Assembly (NCBI RefSeq): GCF_027533645.1
Contig: NZ_JAQAGY010000027.1
Location: 1-64,000, forward strand
Reading direction: 5' to 3'
Origin: Paenibacillus caseinilyticus
Lineage (GTDB): Bacteria > Bacillota > Bacilli > Paenibacillales > NBRC-103111
Length of the DNA: 64,000 nt
Shown here: positions 25,816 through 34,463 of the stretch, piece by piece
Numbering within the stretch: the first letter of the stretch is position 1
How the letters are laid out: each line of letters begins with the position of its first letter
The notes under the pieces: model-generated
Told to the model about the DNA's origin: nothing
Databases searched by the model: none
The model's input: the letters and a program-made list of their open reading frames with translations, nothing else
Position numbers and translations under genes: made by a program

Positions 25816-27561
25816 CTAGGTTTCGAGCAGATGGGCTTCGAGCTGCTGGCGCTCGAACTGTTCCTTATACCAGCCACCGTGCCGCATCAACTCCTCGTGC
25901 GTCCCTTCTTGGATGATACGACCGTCATCCAGAACCAGAATCCGGTCCGCGTGCATGACGGCGGACAGCCGGTGGGTCGCGATAAGCGTCGTCCGGCCGG
26001 CCCGCTCCGAACGCAGCGCTTCCAGAATCGCACTTTCTGTCCTCGCATCCACGGCAGACAACGAATCGTCGAGAATGAGAATCTCCGGATCGGCAAGCAG
26101 CGCCCGCGCGATGCTCACGCGCTGCTTCTGGCCGCCGGAGAGCATCACGCCGTTCTCGCCGACGATCGTGTCCAGACCCTGGGGAAGCATCTCCACGTCG
26201 GCTGTGAACGAAGCCATGGCAATCGCTCGAGCCACCTCCTCCGGTGTCGCATCGGGGCGGGCCATGGCGATATTCTCGCGTACGGTCTTCGAGAGCAGCA
26301 GATGCTCCTGCGGCACATACCCGATCCAACCCCGGATGCGTGCGACCGGCAGCGTCTCGATCCCCGCGCCGGAGAACAGCACCGTACCCGGATCAACCGG
26401 GTAGAACCGGAGCAGCTGCTTCAGCAGCGTACTCTTGCCGCTGCCGGTACGCCCGACGAGCCCTAGCGTCTGCCCCCGCTCCAGCCGGAGCGACACGCCG
26501 CTCAGGCTGTCCTGCGCCGCGCCGGGATAGCGGAAAGTCAGGCTGCGCAGCTCGATGGTATCCGGCCGTTCCACCTGTGCGGGCACGTCCGGATCCTGCA
26601 CTTCGGGAGGCTGGGCGAAGCTCGCCGATACCCGGTCTACCGAAGCCGTGCCGCGCTGCAGCACGTTGATGAACTCGCCGAAGGCAATCATCGGCCAGAT
26701 GAGCATGCCGAGATAAATATTGAACGAGACGAGCTGACCGAGCGTAATCTCGTTATGGAATACGAGATAGGCCCCATAGCCGATCCCGATGATGAAGCTC
26801 ATGCCCACAATGAGCGAGATTGCCGGATGGAACAGGACTTGAATCGCCGCCACCCGGATGTTCAGACGCATGACGTCTTGGGTCACTCGGTCGAAGGAAG
26901 CCAGATCGTGTTCTTCCTGTACGTAAGAGCGGATGACCCGCATCCCCGAGATCGACTCCAGCGCCTGGTCGTTCATCCGGCCGAACGCCGCCTGCGCCGC
27001 GATGAACCGGGCCCTTGTCTGCTTGCCGAGCACGCTGATCAGCAGCGTAAGCAGCGGGAGCGGAATGAGCGCGGCGAGCATAAGCTTCCACGAGATCAGG
27101 GAGATCATCGTCACGAGCACGACCGAAGTGCCGACGATCGTATTGACGAGCGTCATCACCCCATACCCCGCCGTCTGCCCGATCGACGGAATGTCATTGG
27201 TGGCCAGCGCCATCAGCTCTCCCGTCGTATTGCGGTGGAAGAAGGAAGGCGACATCCGCATAAAATGCGATACGAGCCGGCTTCTCAGCATCCGCTCGAG
27301 CAGCAGGGAGTTGCCGAACAGGGTGGTCACCCAAAGATAGGTGATCACGAACGTAGTACAGGCCAGGCCGGCAAGCAGCAGGACGCTGCGCTGCAGTTCT
27401 CCGCCGGTCAGCGAGCCCGTACGGATCTGGTCGATCACGCTGCCGATCATGCGGGGCGGCACAATCCCCAGCACGTTGACCAGCGCCATCATCAGCACCG
27501 CACAGGCGTACCATACCCACCGTTCACGGAAGAACCAGGCCAGACGGTTAACAAAGGTCAC
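25816..27561 (-). CDS. bmrC: Heterodimeric multidrug ABC exporter subunit, BmrC-like
   Basis: ABC half-transporter of about 581 residues, with six transmembrane helices then an ATPase. Walker A is GRTGSGKST, the signature is a canonical LSGGQKQR, but Walker B reads ILILDDSLSA with Asp in place of the catalytic Glu. That is the degenerate-site partner of heterodimeric exporters such as BmrCD or TM287/288. I start at GTG 27561 (MTFVNRLAWFF) because AGAGGTGA lies just upstream and it matches the family N-terminus; the frame is open to ATG 27609. No BmrB-like leader gene is obvious upstream. Confidence 0.88.
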   Translation of the reverse strand: MTFVNRLAWFFRERWVWYACAVLMMALVNVLGIVPPRMIGSVIDQIRTGSLTGGELQRSVLLLAGLACTTFVITYLWVTTLFGNSLLLERMLRSRLVSHFMRMSPSFFHRNTTGELMALATNDIPSIGQTAGYGVMTLVNTIVGTSVVLVTMISLISWKLMLAALIPLPLLTLLISVLGKQTRARFIAAQAAFGRMNDQALESISGMRVIRSYVQEEHDLASFDRVTQDVMRLNIRVAAIQVLFHPAISLIVGMSFIIGIGYGAYLVFHNEITLGQLVSFNIYLGMLIWPMIAFGEFINVLQRGTASVDRVSASFAQPPEVQDPDVPAQVERPDTIELRSLTFRYPGAAQDSLSGVSLRLERGQTLGLVGRTGSGKSTLLKQLLRFYPVDPGTVLFSGAGIETLPVARIRGWIGYVPQEHLLLSKTVRENIAMARPDATPEEVARAIAMASFTADVEMLPQGLDTIVGENGVMLSGGQKQRVSIARALLADPEILILDDSLSAVDARTESAILEALRSERAGRTTLIATHRLSAVMHADRILVLDDGRIIQEGTHEELMRHGGWYKEQFERQQLEAHLLET

Positions 27562-27771
27562 GGGACATTCACCTCTTTGCATCTTTCTTTGCTTACGCTG
27601 TGTTTCCAACTCCAGTACAAGTGCCTCCTATGCCGGGTAAGATCACCAGTCTACCATACCATATTTGGATAGGACTGCCACCAGAAAATATTGCTGAAAC
27701 GATGTTTTCCCGCAGTCCCGGCTCCCTCCCCCGATGTCCTGGGTTCACCGCCGCCGCCGGGTGAAAGCCTC

Positions 27772-27800
27772 TTGATGAATGCCGGAGAAAAGCGTATACT
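27772..27800 (+). promoter_or_regulatory. SigA-type promoter of the serS T-box transcript
   Basis: TTGATG (27772-27777) and TATACT (27795-27800) are separated by 17 bp, placing the transcript start near 27807, just before the T-box leader. Confidence 0.75.
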
Positions 27801-27806
27801 ACAACA

Positions 27807-28030
27807 AATGAATTCCCGCCATTATGCCGATGAAGAGCATCCAACTCGGAGGCGTTCTCGTCAAGGGACCTCAGCTCAGCTCCTGAGCGATCCCCTAAGT
27901 GAACCGGACCCGCCCGTTACCGCGGAACCAAGATGGATCGGACCCTGGAGTCCGGTCAAGTTGGGTGGCACCGCGAGTCCAAGCGCTCCTCGTCCCATAC
28001 GGATGAGGGCGCTTTTTGTGTTTTTTTGGA
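27807..28030 (+). promoter_or_regulatory. T-box leader with terminator upstream of serS
   Basis: The T-box sequence TGGGTGGCACCGCGA is at 27962-27976. It is followed by the terminator stem AGCGCTCCTCGTCC / GGATGAGGGCGCT (about 27982-28013) and T runs. Uncharged tRNA would stabilise the antiterminator and let serS be transcribed. The part before the T box is short, about 150 nt, so stem I is compact. I could not place the specifier codon with certainty; serine is inferred from the downstream gene. Confidence 0.9.
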
Positions 28031-28060
28031 CATTCCCCACTCAAAAGGAGCGCGGTAACG

Positions 28061-29353
28061 ATGCTGGACATTCGCTGGATTCGGGAAAACAAAGACAAGG
28101 TACAAGAGGCGGCGGACCTGAAAGGACTGCCCTTCGACGTGGAGGAGCTGCTCGCGGCCGATGAGCGGTGGCGGTTCCTGATGCAGGATGTGGAGCGGCT
28201 GCGCGGCCTCCGCAACCACAGCTCGCAGGAGATTGCGCAGCAGCTGCGCGCGGGCCTCCGGAGCGAAGCCGAGGAGGCTAAGCGGAACGTGCAGGAGATT
28301 AACGCGGAGCTGTCGGTATTGGAGGCGGGCCTGTCGGCGGTAGAGCAGGAGCGAGCTGCGCTGCTGCTCCGCGTGCCGAACGTGCCCTCGGCGGATACGC
28401 CCCGCGGCCGGTCGGACGCGGACAATGTGGAGACCGCCCGGTGGGGCGAGCCCCCACGCTTCCCCTTCGAGCCGCTGAACCATGTCGCGCTTGGAGAGCT
28501 GCACCGCATCATCGACGTGCCGCGCGGCGTCAAAGCGGCCGGCGCCCGCGGCTATTACCTGCGCGGAGCCGGCGCCCTGCTCCACCGGGCGGTGCAGCAG
28601 CTGGCCGTGGACCTGCTGCTCGGCCGCGGCTTCACTCTGCTGGAGGTGCCGCTCGCCGTACGGCCGGAGGCGCTGACACACGCAGGATTCTTCCCGCTGG
28701 GCGAAGACCAGGTGTACCGGCTCGAAGGCGAAGACCTGTACCTGGTCGGCACCTCGGAGGTGCCGCTGGTGCATTATTACAGCGGAGAAACCGTCGACGT
28801 GGCGCAGCCGATCCGCCTCGCCGCCGTGTCGAGCTGCTTCCGAAGCGAAGTCGGTTCGGCCGGCCGGGACGTGCAAGGCCTCTACCGGGTACACCAATTC
28901 GCCAAGGTGGAGCAGGTGGTGCTCTGCGAGGCGGATCCGGGCACGGCCGAGAGGCTGCTTCACGAAATCACAGGCCATGCCCAGACCCTGCTCCGCCTTC
29001 TGGAGCTGCCACACCGGACCGTCGCCGTCTGCACCGGCGATATGTCGCAGAAGACCTACAAGCAGTACGATCTCGAGACGTGGATGCCGAGCCGAGGAGC
29101 CTACGGGGAGACCCACTCGTCGTCGAGCCTCCTCGACTTCCAGGCCCGGCGCGCCGGCATACGTTACCGCGGTCCGGACGGCAAGCTGCGGTACTGCTAC
29201 ACGCTGAACAACACGGCGGTAGCTTCGCCGAGAATCCTCATTCCGCTGCTCGAAAATCACCAGCAGGTGGACGGCTCGATCCGCATTCCCAAGGCCTTGC
29301 GTCCTTATATGCAGGGACTTGAGCAGCTCGATCCTCCGGCTCCGCAGGAATGA
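28061..29353 (+). CDS. serS: Serine--tRNA ligase, divergent (probable second copy)
   Basis: Class II aminoacyl-tRNA synthetase of 430 residues with the N-terminal antiparallel coiled-coil arm (about 30-100). Motif 2 is CFRSEVGSAGRDVQGLYRVH; motif 3 is in ASPRILIPLLENHQQ. TSEVPLVHYY and WMPSRGAYGETHSSSSLLDF carry serine and ATP contacts. Several usually fixed stretches differ from housekeeping SerRS, for example LNNTAVASPRIL in place of a LNGSGLAVGRTL-like sequence and GARGYYLRGAGALL before motif 1. It may thus be a paralogue, as found in bacilli resistant to SerRS-targeting antibiotics. ATG 28061 has AAAGGAG 11 nt upstream. Control is by the T box. Confidence 0.88.
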   Translation: MLDIRWIRENKDKVQEAADLKGLPFDVEELLAADERWRFLMQDVERLRGLRNHSSQEIAQQLRAGLRSEAEEAKRNVQEINAELSVLEAGLSAVEQERAALLLRVPNVPSADTPRGRSDADNVETARWGEPPRFPFEPLNHVALGELHRIIDVPRGVKAAGARGYYLRGAGALLHRAVQQLAVDLLLGRGFTLLEVPLAVRPEALTHAGFFPLGEDQVYRLEGEDLYLVGTSEVPLVHYYSGETVDVAQPIRLAAVSSCFRSEVGSAGRDVQGLYRVHQFAKVEQVVLCEADPGTAERLLHEITGHAQTLLRLLELPHRTVAVCTGDMSQKTYKQYDLETWMPSRGAYGETHSSSSLLDFQARRAGIRYRGPDGKLRYCYTLNNTAVASPRILIPLLENHQQVDGSIRIPKALRPYMQGLEQLDPPAPQE

Positions 29354-29412
29354 CAATCACTTCATCACCGAGAGGGAGACAGCGGGAGGGTGCCGCAGCT
29401 GTAGGATGGAAG

Positions 29413-29445
29413 ACAGGGTCAAGCCATGGCGAGATATCTATTCTT
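29413..29445 (+). repeat. Copy A of a 33-nt dispersed motif placed before a hairpin
   Basis: The motif ACAGGGTCAAGCCATGGCG continues AGATATCTATTCTT. It shares 28 of 33 bases with copy B at 51114-51146. In both places it lies in the 3' untranslated region of a plus-strand gene and is followed after 8-9 nt by a hairpin beginning AAGAA. Function unknown. Confidence 0.6.
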
Positions 29446-29459
29446 CTATAGTAAGAAGA

Positions 29460-29500
29460 GCCAAAGAAGCCAGTCCCCTGCGGACCGGCTTTCTTTGGCT
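29460..29500. terminator. Terminator hairpin between serS and the DUF554 gene
   Basis: GCCAAAGAAGCCAGTCC pairs with GGACCGGCTTTCTTTGGC around CCTGC, a long near-perfect stem followed by TTGGTTT. It lies between convergent genes and directly after motif copy A. Confidence 0.8.
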
Positions 29501-29532
29501 TGGTTTACGTTCCTGCCCATGGGCTTCTGCTC

Positions 29533-30300
29533 TTACAGGCCCGTCCACCAGGCTGACATCCATGCGGCCAAAGGTACGGCCAGCGCCGCGAACACCAGCG
29601 CCGGCAGCAGGTTCGCCACATGAATCCGGCGCAGTTCGAGCAGGTTGATCCCCACCCCGATGATGAGCACGCCGCCCACGGCCGTAATCTGTACGATCAT
29701 CGCGTCCAGCAGCCCCGGGTCCAGACCTGCTGCGATCCAGGACGAAGCCAGCGCGATGAGTCCTTGATACAGGAAAACCGGGAGCGCCGAGAAGGCCACC
29801 CCCACGCCCATGGTCGAAGCGAAAATAATGGAGAGAAACCCGTCGAGCAGCGACTTCGTGTAGAGCACCACGTGATCCCCGCGCAGTCCGCTGTCCAGCG
29901 CCCCCAGCACCGCCATCGCCCCGATGCAGAAGACGAGCGTCGCATTCACGAAGCCTGCGGCCAGACGGCCTTCCTGCCGCGGACTGCCGCCGCTCCGGCG
30001 CCTGAACCGGCGGTCCAGCGTGTTCACGCCCCGCTCCAGCAGCGCGCCGAACCCCTCGAGCCGCCGCTCGATGCCTGCCAATTCTCCCGCTATGCCGCCA
30101 AGCGTGAGACAAGCTGCAATCAGCAGGAATTGATCCGACTTCAGCGCCATCGACACGCCAAGCGCGATCAGCGCCAGGCCGATTCCCTGCATGACCGTCC
30201 GCCGCATGCCGTCGCTCATCCGCTGCAGCAAGAGCCCCGCCAGCCCGCCGGCCACAATGGCCGCCGCGTTGACGGCGCTCCCCCATAATGCTTCTGTCAT
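29533..30300 (-). CDS. DUF554 family membrane protein
   Basis: A 255-residue integral membrane protein with about seven predicted helices, matching the DUF554 family (YdfK/YqgA-like). Typical segments are GSAVNAAAIVAGGLAGLLL at the N-terminus, NATLVFCIGAMAVLGALDSG near the middle, and IIFASTMGVGVAFSALPVF. ATG 30300 is chosen because the family begins at this point, with AAAGGG upstream; the frame is open to 30480 through non-family sequence. Function and substrate are unknown; a transport role is often suggested. It is monocistronic. Confidence 0.88.
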   Translation of the reverse strand: MTEALWGSAVNAAAIVAGGLAGLLLQRMSDGMRRTVMQGIGLALIALGVSMALKSDQFLLIAACLTLGGIAGELAGIERRLEGFGALLERGVNTLDRRFRRRSGGSPRQEGRLAAGFVNATLVFCIGAMAVLGALDSGLRGDHVVLYTKSLLDGFLSIIFASTMGVGVAFSALPVFLYQGLIALASSWIAAGLDPGLLDAMIVQITAVGGVLIIGVGINLLELRRIHVANLLPALVFAALAVPLAAWMSAWWTGL

Positions 30301-30403
30301 ATCCACCGCATCCCTTTCGTTAACCCGAACATCATACCGCGGGAACGGCATTTTTTCAATGAAGGGGGGCATACTAACGATCGATTCGACCATAAGGAGG
30401 GTT

Positions 30404-30688
30404 ATGGCAGCCATGGCAAATGACAAGGACATGAATCCAATGTCGGGCGAAGAAGTCGAAACCGACGGCGTGTATAGCAACGAATGGGGCCGTGAAGAGA
30501 AGCTGAAGCGCGGCGATGAATTCCCTGCCGACCCGGTCCTCGGCCAGACGGAATGGAAGCTGGTCTCCCTGCCGCTGGAGAGCCAGGAGGAAGAATTCTA
30601 TAAAGATACGACAGGCAATACGAAGAAGCGGTCGCATTTCGACCATGATTTTGGCGCGGACCCGTTGGGGAAAGAAGACAAAGCCTAA
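30404..30688 (+). CDS. Small charged protein of unknown function
   Basis: A 94-residue, highly charged soluble protein that I do not recognise. A segment DGVYSNEWGREEKL, then LKRGDEFPADPVLGQTEWKLV, recalls small YjzC-like proteins of bacilli, but the match is weak. AAGGAGG at 30394-30400 precedes two candidate starts, ATG 30404 (spacing 3) and ATG 30413 (spacing 12). The C-terminus is rich in Lys, His and Asp. It has its own terminator and lies between the divergent DUF554 gene and the convergent pyruvate kinase gene. Confidence 0.7.
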   Translation: MAAMANDKDMNPMSGEEVETDGVYSNEWGREEKLKRGDEFPADPVLGQTEWKLVSLPLESQEEEFYKDTTGNTKKRSHFDHDFGADPLGKEDKA

Positions 30689-30704
30689 CCACTCTCCTCA
30701 ACGC

Positions 30705-30748
30705 CAAAAGCGCCCGTTTGCGCAGCTGCTGCAAACGGGCGCTTTTGG
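30705..30748. terminator. Bidirectional terminator between the small gene and pyk
   Basis: CCAAAAGCGCCCGTTTGC pairs perfectly with GCAAACGGGCGCTTTTGG. The AAAA and TTTT parts of the stem allow termination in both directions. Confidence 0.85.
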
Positions 30749-30767
30749 AGCTTGTCATGCCCACTTC

Positions 30768-32186
30768 TTATTCCACGTTCATGATCTTGATCAGGTTCGT
30801 CGAACCGGCTCCGCCGATCGGAACCCCTGCCGAGACGATCACAAGGTCTCCCGTCTCTACCAGCCCGCTCTTCTTGCCTCCGTCAGCAGCCGAGAGGAAC
30901 ATCTCGTCTGTAGAAGAGACCGGTTCGCCCAGCACCGGCGTCACGCCCCATACAAGGCTCATCCGGCGGCGGATCCGCTCGCTTGGCGCTATCGCCACGA
31001 TCGGCGCCTTCGGGCGGTACTTGGACACCATCCGTGCGGTGAAGCCCGTCTCCGTCGGCGTCAGAATCGCTTTGGCACCGAGCTCCAGCGAGGAGCCGAC
31101 GACGGCCTGCGAGATCACTTCGGTCACGTTCGGCGTCTGCTCCGCTGCACGCTTCACGTAGGCATCCCAGTACGGCAGCGTCGCTTCGGTCCGCTCTGCG
31201 ATGGCCGCCATCGTCTCGACGGATTCCATCGGATACTTGCCCGCCGCGCTTTCGCCTGACAGCATGAGCACATCCGTCCCGTCCAGCACGGCATTCGCCA
31301 CGTCGCTCGCTTCCGCCCGAGTCGGACGAGGGTTCACCTGCATCGAATCGAGCATATGCGTGGCCGTGATGACCGGCTTGCCGGCCTGGTTGCACTTGCG
31401 GATCATGAGCTTCTGCAGAATCGGCACGTCCTCCACCGGAATCTCAACTCCGAGGTCCCCCCGCGCTACCATCAGCCCGTCCGATACTTCCAGGATCGCG
31501 TCCAGCCCATCCACGCCTTCTTCGTTCTCGATCTTCGAGATAATCTGGATGTGTCCGGCTCCGAGCCGCTCCAGCAGCTCGCGCACTTCCAGAATATCCT
31601 CCGCCTTGCGGACGAACGAAACGGCGATAATGTCGAGGTCCTCTTCTGCCGCGAAGTGGATATGCTGCACATCCCGCTCCGTCACACCCGGCAGCGAGGT
31701 CTTCACGCCCGGCAGGTTAACCCCTTTGCGCGGCTTGATTACCCCGCCGTTCAGGATGCGGCAGTGAATCTCCGTCCCCGCCACTTCCTCCACCCGCAGC
31801 TCGATCAAGCCGTCGTCGATGAGGATGCGGCTGCCCGGATGCACATCCTGGGGCAATCCGGCATACGACACGGAGATGCGCTCCCCGGTCCCTTCGACGA
31901 TCTCCGTCGTAAGCGTCAGCATCCCGTCCGTCTTGAGCTCGTACGAGCTCATCTGCAGCTTGCCGATGCGAACCTCCGGCCCTTTGATGTCGAGCAGCAC
32001 CGCCACGGCTGCACCCAGCTCGCCCGCCGCCTGCCGTACGCGCTGGATTCGGGCCCGCTGCTCTTCCAGATCGCCGTGTGCCATATTCAGTCGGGCGACG
32101 TTCATCCCTGCCCGGATCATATCCTTCAGCACATCCACGGAGTCGCAAGCCGGACCCAAGGTACAGATAATTTTTGTTTTACGCAT
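30768..32186 (-). CDS. pyk: Pyruvate kinase
   Basis: Last step of glycolysis, transferring phosphate from phosphoenolpyruvate to ADP. The 472-residue protein has TKIICTLGPA, the NMAHGD substrate loop, VLLDIKGPEVRIG, the catalytic signature IISKIENEEGVDGLD, MVARGDLGVEIP and the THMLDSM region. GESAAGKYP follows. It lacks the extra C-terminal PEP-utiliser-like domain found in the roughly 585-residue pyruvate kinase of many bacilli. It may thus be the only kinase or a paralogue of a long form. An AGGGAGAGAG site precedes ATG 32186. A dyad overlaps its promoter region. Confidence 0.95.
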   Translation of the reverse strand: MRKTKIICTLGPACDSVDVLKDMIRAGMNVARLNMAHGDLEEQRARIQRVRQAAGELGAAVAVLLDIKGPEVRIGKLQMSSYELKTDGMLTLTTEIVEGTGERISVSYAGLPQDVHPGSRILIDDGLIELRVEEVAGTEIHCRILNGGVIKPRKGVNLPGVKTSLPGVTERDVQHIHFAAEEDLDIIAVSFVRKAEDILEVRELLERLGAGHIQIISKIENEEGVDGLDAILEVSDGLMVARGDLGVEIPVEDVPILQKLMIRKCNQAGKPVITATHMLDSMQVNPRPTRAEASDVANAVLDGTDVLMLSGESAAGKYPMESVETMAAIAERTEATLPYWDAYVKRAAEQTPNVTEVISQAVVGSSLELGAKAILTPTETGFTARMVSKYRPKAPIVAIAPSERIRRRMSLVWGVTPVLGEPVSSTDEMFLSAADGGKKSGLVETGDLVIVSAGVPIGGAGSTNLIKIMNVE

Positions 32187-32267
32187 CGTTAACTCTCTCC
32201 CTTAACTCGATTCTTGTCGAATTGTCTCCCGTTATTGTAATCTCCTTTTCCCCATTCTTCCATGAAT

Positions 32268-32290
32268 TATAGTATGATAGATGTACTATA
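32268..32290. promoter_or_regulatory. 7-7 dyad between divergent pyk and AraC genes
   Basis: TATAGTA (32268-32274) and TACTATA (32284-32290) form a perfect inverted repeat with a 9-nt spacer. It overlaps a TATAAT-like -10 reading toward pyk (32271-32266) and a TATGAT reading toward the AraC gene (32273-32278). Its position suits an operator controlling one or both promoters. Confidence 0.45.
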
Positions 32291-32332
32291 GTCCGATAAT
32301 GAGACGAATACGGCAGCCTAAGGAGGATTGCT

Positions 32333-33124
32333 ATGCTTCTAATCGAGAACATCCGGCGCGATGCCGGTACGATGCCCTGGTACGAGGAGGTCGAGCGGGA
32401 GGCGGAATCCTGGTCCTTCATCCTCATGGGCTACGGCAAATGCATCTACTGGGTGCGGGGCGAGAAGCTTCTGCTGGAGAAAGGCGATGTCCTGCTCCTG
32501 CCCCCCGGCGTCATCTATTACGGCAAAAGCATCCCCTCCCTCTCGCACGAGAAATACGTGACCACGTTCGGTGCCGGGGAGTGCGGCGCCCCCCCGCTGC
32601 CTCTGCTGAGTTCGGATCAGCCGCTGCGTTGGCGCTGCGCCGGATGGGAGCTCCTCCTCGGCCGCGCCCGGGCCATGGAGGAGGAGTGGAAGGAAGCTTC
32701 TCCGTATAAGGACGTCTTGTGCGGCGCGCTGCTGCTCGAGTCGCTCACCCGCCTGAACCGGGAGTATGACAAGGGACAGCGTACCGGACTGCGTCACGGG
32801 CAGGCGGAGCTCATGACCGCCTACCTGCGCAACCATTACCGCGAGAAGGTCACGAAGGAGGATCTGGGCACCGTGATCGGCCGCAGTCCCGGCCATGCCG
32901 CCGTACTCTTCCGCGAGGCCACGGGGCAGACGATCTCCGAATATGCGCACGGGCTGCGGATCAAGACCGCCGTCTACCTGCTGCGCCATTCCGACCTGAC
33001 CGTGGCCGACATTGCTGAGCAGCTCGGCTACTGCGATCCTTCGTTTTTTCACCGCACGTTCAAACGCCTGACCGGAGCTCCGCCGTCCCGGTATCTGAAG
33101 GAACGGGAAGCGCCGCTGAAGTAG
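32333..33124 (+). CDS. AraC family regulator with N-terminal cupin-like domain
   Basis: A 263-residue regulator. The N-terminal half (about 1-120) resembles a cupin sensor (WSFILMGYGKCIYWV, EKGDVLLLPPGVIYYG). The C-terminal AraC domain (about 160-258) has two helix-turn-helix units: KEDLGTVIGRSPGHAAVLFR and VADIAEQLGYCDPSFFHRTF, followed by RLTGAPPSRYLK. An AAGGAGG site precedes ATG 32333. It is divergent from pyk. Such regulators often sense sugars or metabolites and control a neighbouring gene; whether it acts on pyk is untested. Confidence 0.88.
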   Translation: MLLIENIRRDAGTMPWYEEVEREAESWSFILMGYGKCIYWVRGEKLLLEKGDVLLLPPGVIYYGKSIPSLSHEKYVTTFGAGECGAPPLPLLSSDQPLRWRCAGWELLLGRARAMEEEWKEASPYKDVLCGALLLESLTRLNREYDKGQRTGLRHGQAELMTAYLRNHYREKVTKEDLGTVIGRSPGHAAVLFREATGQTISEYAHGLRIKTAVYLLRHSDLTVADIAEQLGYCDPSFFHRTFKRLTGAPPSRYLKEREAPLK

Positions 33125-33218
33125 CCCCTCCTCCTTTTCATGACCTGAGCCCAGGCTATGCCAAAAACAAAAAGAACCCCCGGTCCCCCGGCGGTCCCCC
33201 TTATAGCGATCCATCTAT

Positions 33219-33740
33219 TTAAACCCTCCCGCCACTCTTCCGGCTGCGGCGGGGCCCCCACGGCTTGAACACCGACAAGGCGAATAGAGCGATAAGCGAC
33301 ACTAGCTGCAGCACGATGCCGGCCATCAGCACCGTATGATTCGCCGTGAAAGCCGGATATGACCACGCCCCCATCCCCTCCGCCGCCGTCACCGCCGCCG
33401 CGCGGCCCGACCAGATGTACATACCGGCGACACCGAGAGCGGCGGCCGCCAGGGTCAGCACCTCTTTGGCGATAATCCAGTAATACTTCAGCAGCCCCCA
33501 GTGCGTGAACACAGAGAGCAGCACCCCCGTCACTACGGTTCCTATCGTGGAGGCCCGCACCGAGGTTCGGGACAAGGCCAGCATCACGGTATAGCAGGCG
33601 TGCAGAAGAACCGGGTCGTCCGTCCCGGCAGCCGTGATGCTCAGTACCAGGAAGAGGACCGCCCCGCCGAGCATGATCGAAGCCAAGACGAGATGGACCG
33701 TCAGCAGCCATCGGCGCGGCGTCATCGCCAGCGGTTTCAT
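33219..33740 (-). CDS. Four-helix membrane protein, DUF2269-like
   Basis: A 173-residue integral membrane protein with four predicted helices (about 12-33, 58-80, 88-108, 132-155). The pattern LTVHLVLASIMLGGAVLFLV at the start and SVRASTIGTVVTGVLLSVFT resemble the DUF2269 group. The C-terminus is cytoplasmic and basic (RRSRKSGGR). It follows the response regulator by 21 nt in the same direction and may be the last gene of that operon. Its function is unknown. Downstream on this strand three GGGGG runs precede a T-rich stretch. Confidence 0.65.
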   Translation of the reverse strand: MKPLAMTPRRWLLTVHLVLASIMLGGAVLFLVLSITAAGTDDPVLLHACYTVMLALSRTSVRASTIGTVVTGVLLSVFTHWGLLKYYWIIAKEVLTLAAAALGVAGMYIWSGRAAAVTAAEGMGAWSYPAFTANHTVLMAGIVLQLVSLIALFALSVFKPWGPRRSRKSGGRV

Positions 33741-33761
33741 AAGATCTCCCCCTTATGCAGA

Positions 33762-34463
33762 TTACACGTTGAACCGGTATCCCACACCCCAGATCGTCTC
33801 GATGTACTGCGGCTTGGACGGATCGCTCTCGATCTTCTCCCGCAGCTTCGAGATATGTACGGTCACCGTGGCATTGTCGCCCATGGCCTCCAGCCCCCAG
33901 ATCCGCTCGAAGAGATGCTCCTTGCCGAACACCCGGTTCGGATGCTGCACCAGGAAGAGGAGCAGATCGTACTCCTTCGAGGTGAACGCAACTTCCCGCC
34001 CCCTCACAAGAACCTTGCGCGCCGGAACGTCGATCGTCAGGCCGCCGACCTGCAGGCTGCCCTGTTCCCGCAGATCCCCGCCGTTCCCGGAGCCGGTGAG
34101 CCGCTCGAACCGGGCCAGATGCGCCCTCACCCGGGCAACAAGCTCGCCGACGCTGAAGGGCTTGATGATATAATCGTCCGCGCCCAGGCCCAGACCCCGG
34201 ATTTTGTCGACCTCTTCCCTGCGGGCCGAGACCATCAGGATCGGTATGTTCTTCACCGCCCGGACCTGCCGGCAGATCTCGTAGCCGTCTACCCCCGGCA
34301 GCATCAGATCCAGCAGGATCAGGTCATAAGGCTCCCGCAGCGCCTGATCCAGCCCGGCATCCCCGCTGGCGGCAATCTCCACCGCATACCCCGACGCTTC
34401 CAGGTAATCCCGCTGGACCTCCGCGATCACGCTCTCGTCTTCGATAATCAGAATCCGCTTCAT
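33762..34463 (-). CDS. OmpR/PhoB family response regulator
   Basis: A 233-residue two-component regulator. The receiver domain (about 1-115) has IIEDE, the phospho-acceptor Asp in LILLDLMLPG, the MVSAR switch and the GADDYIIKPF lysine. The winged-helix output (about 135-230) has TSKEYDLLLFLVQHPNRVF, DNATVTVHISKLREKI and the wing IWGVGYRF. ATG 34463 overlaps the histidine kinase stop codon (ATGA), indicating coupled translation. With the upstream kinase and ABC transporter it forms one signalling and transport unit; targets are unknown but may include its own operon. Confidence 0.93.
   Translation of the reverse strand: MKRILIIEDESVIAEVQRDYLEASGYAVEIAASGDAGLDQALREPYDLILLDLMLPGVDGYEICRQVRAVKNIPILMVSARREEVDKIRGLGLGADDYIIKPFSVGELVARVRAHLARFERLTGSGNGGDLREQGSLQVGGLTIDVPARKVLVRGREVAFTSKEYDLLLFLVQHPNRVFGKEHLFERIWGLEAMGDNATVTVHISKLREKIESDPSKPQYIETIWGVGYRFNV

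Noticed and set aside
33176..33202. Possible G-quadruplex on the minus strand
   Set aside because: Only three GGGGG runs are present near the end of the small membrane protein gene; a fourth is missing nearby, so I do not claim one.
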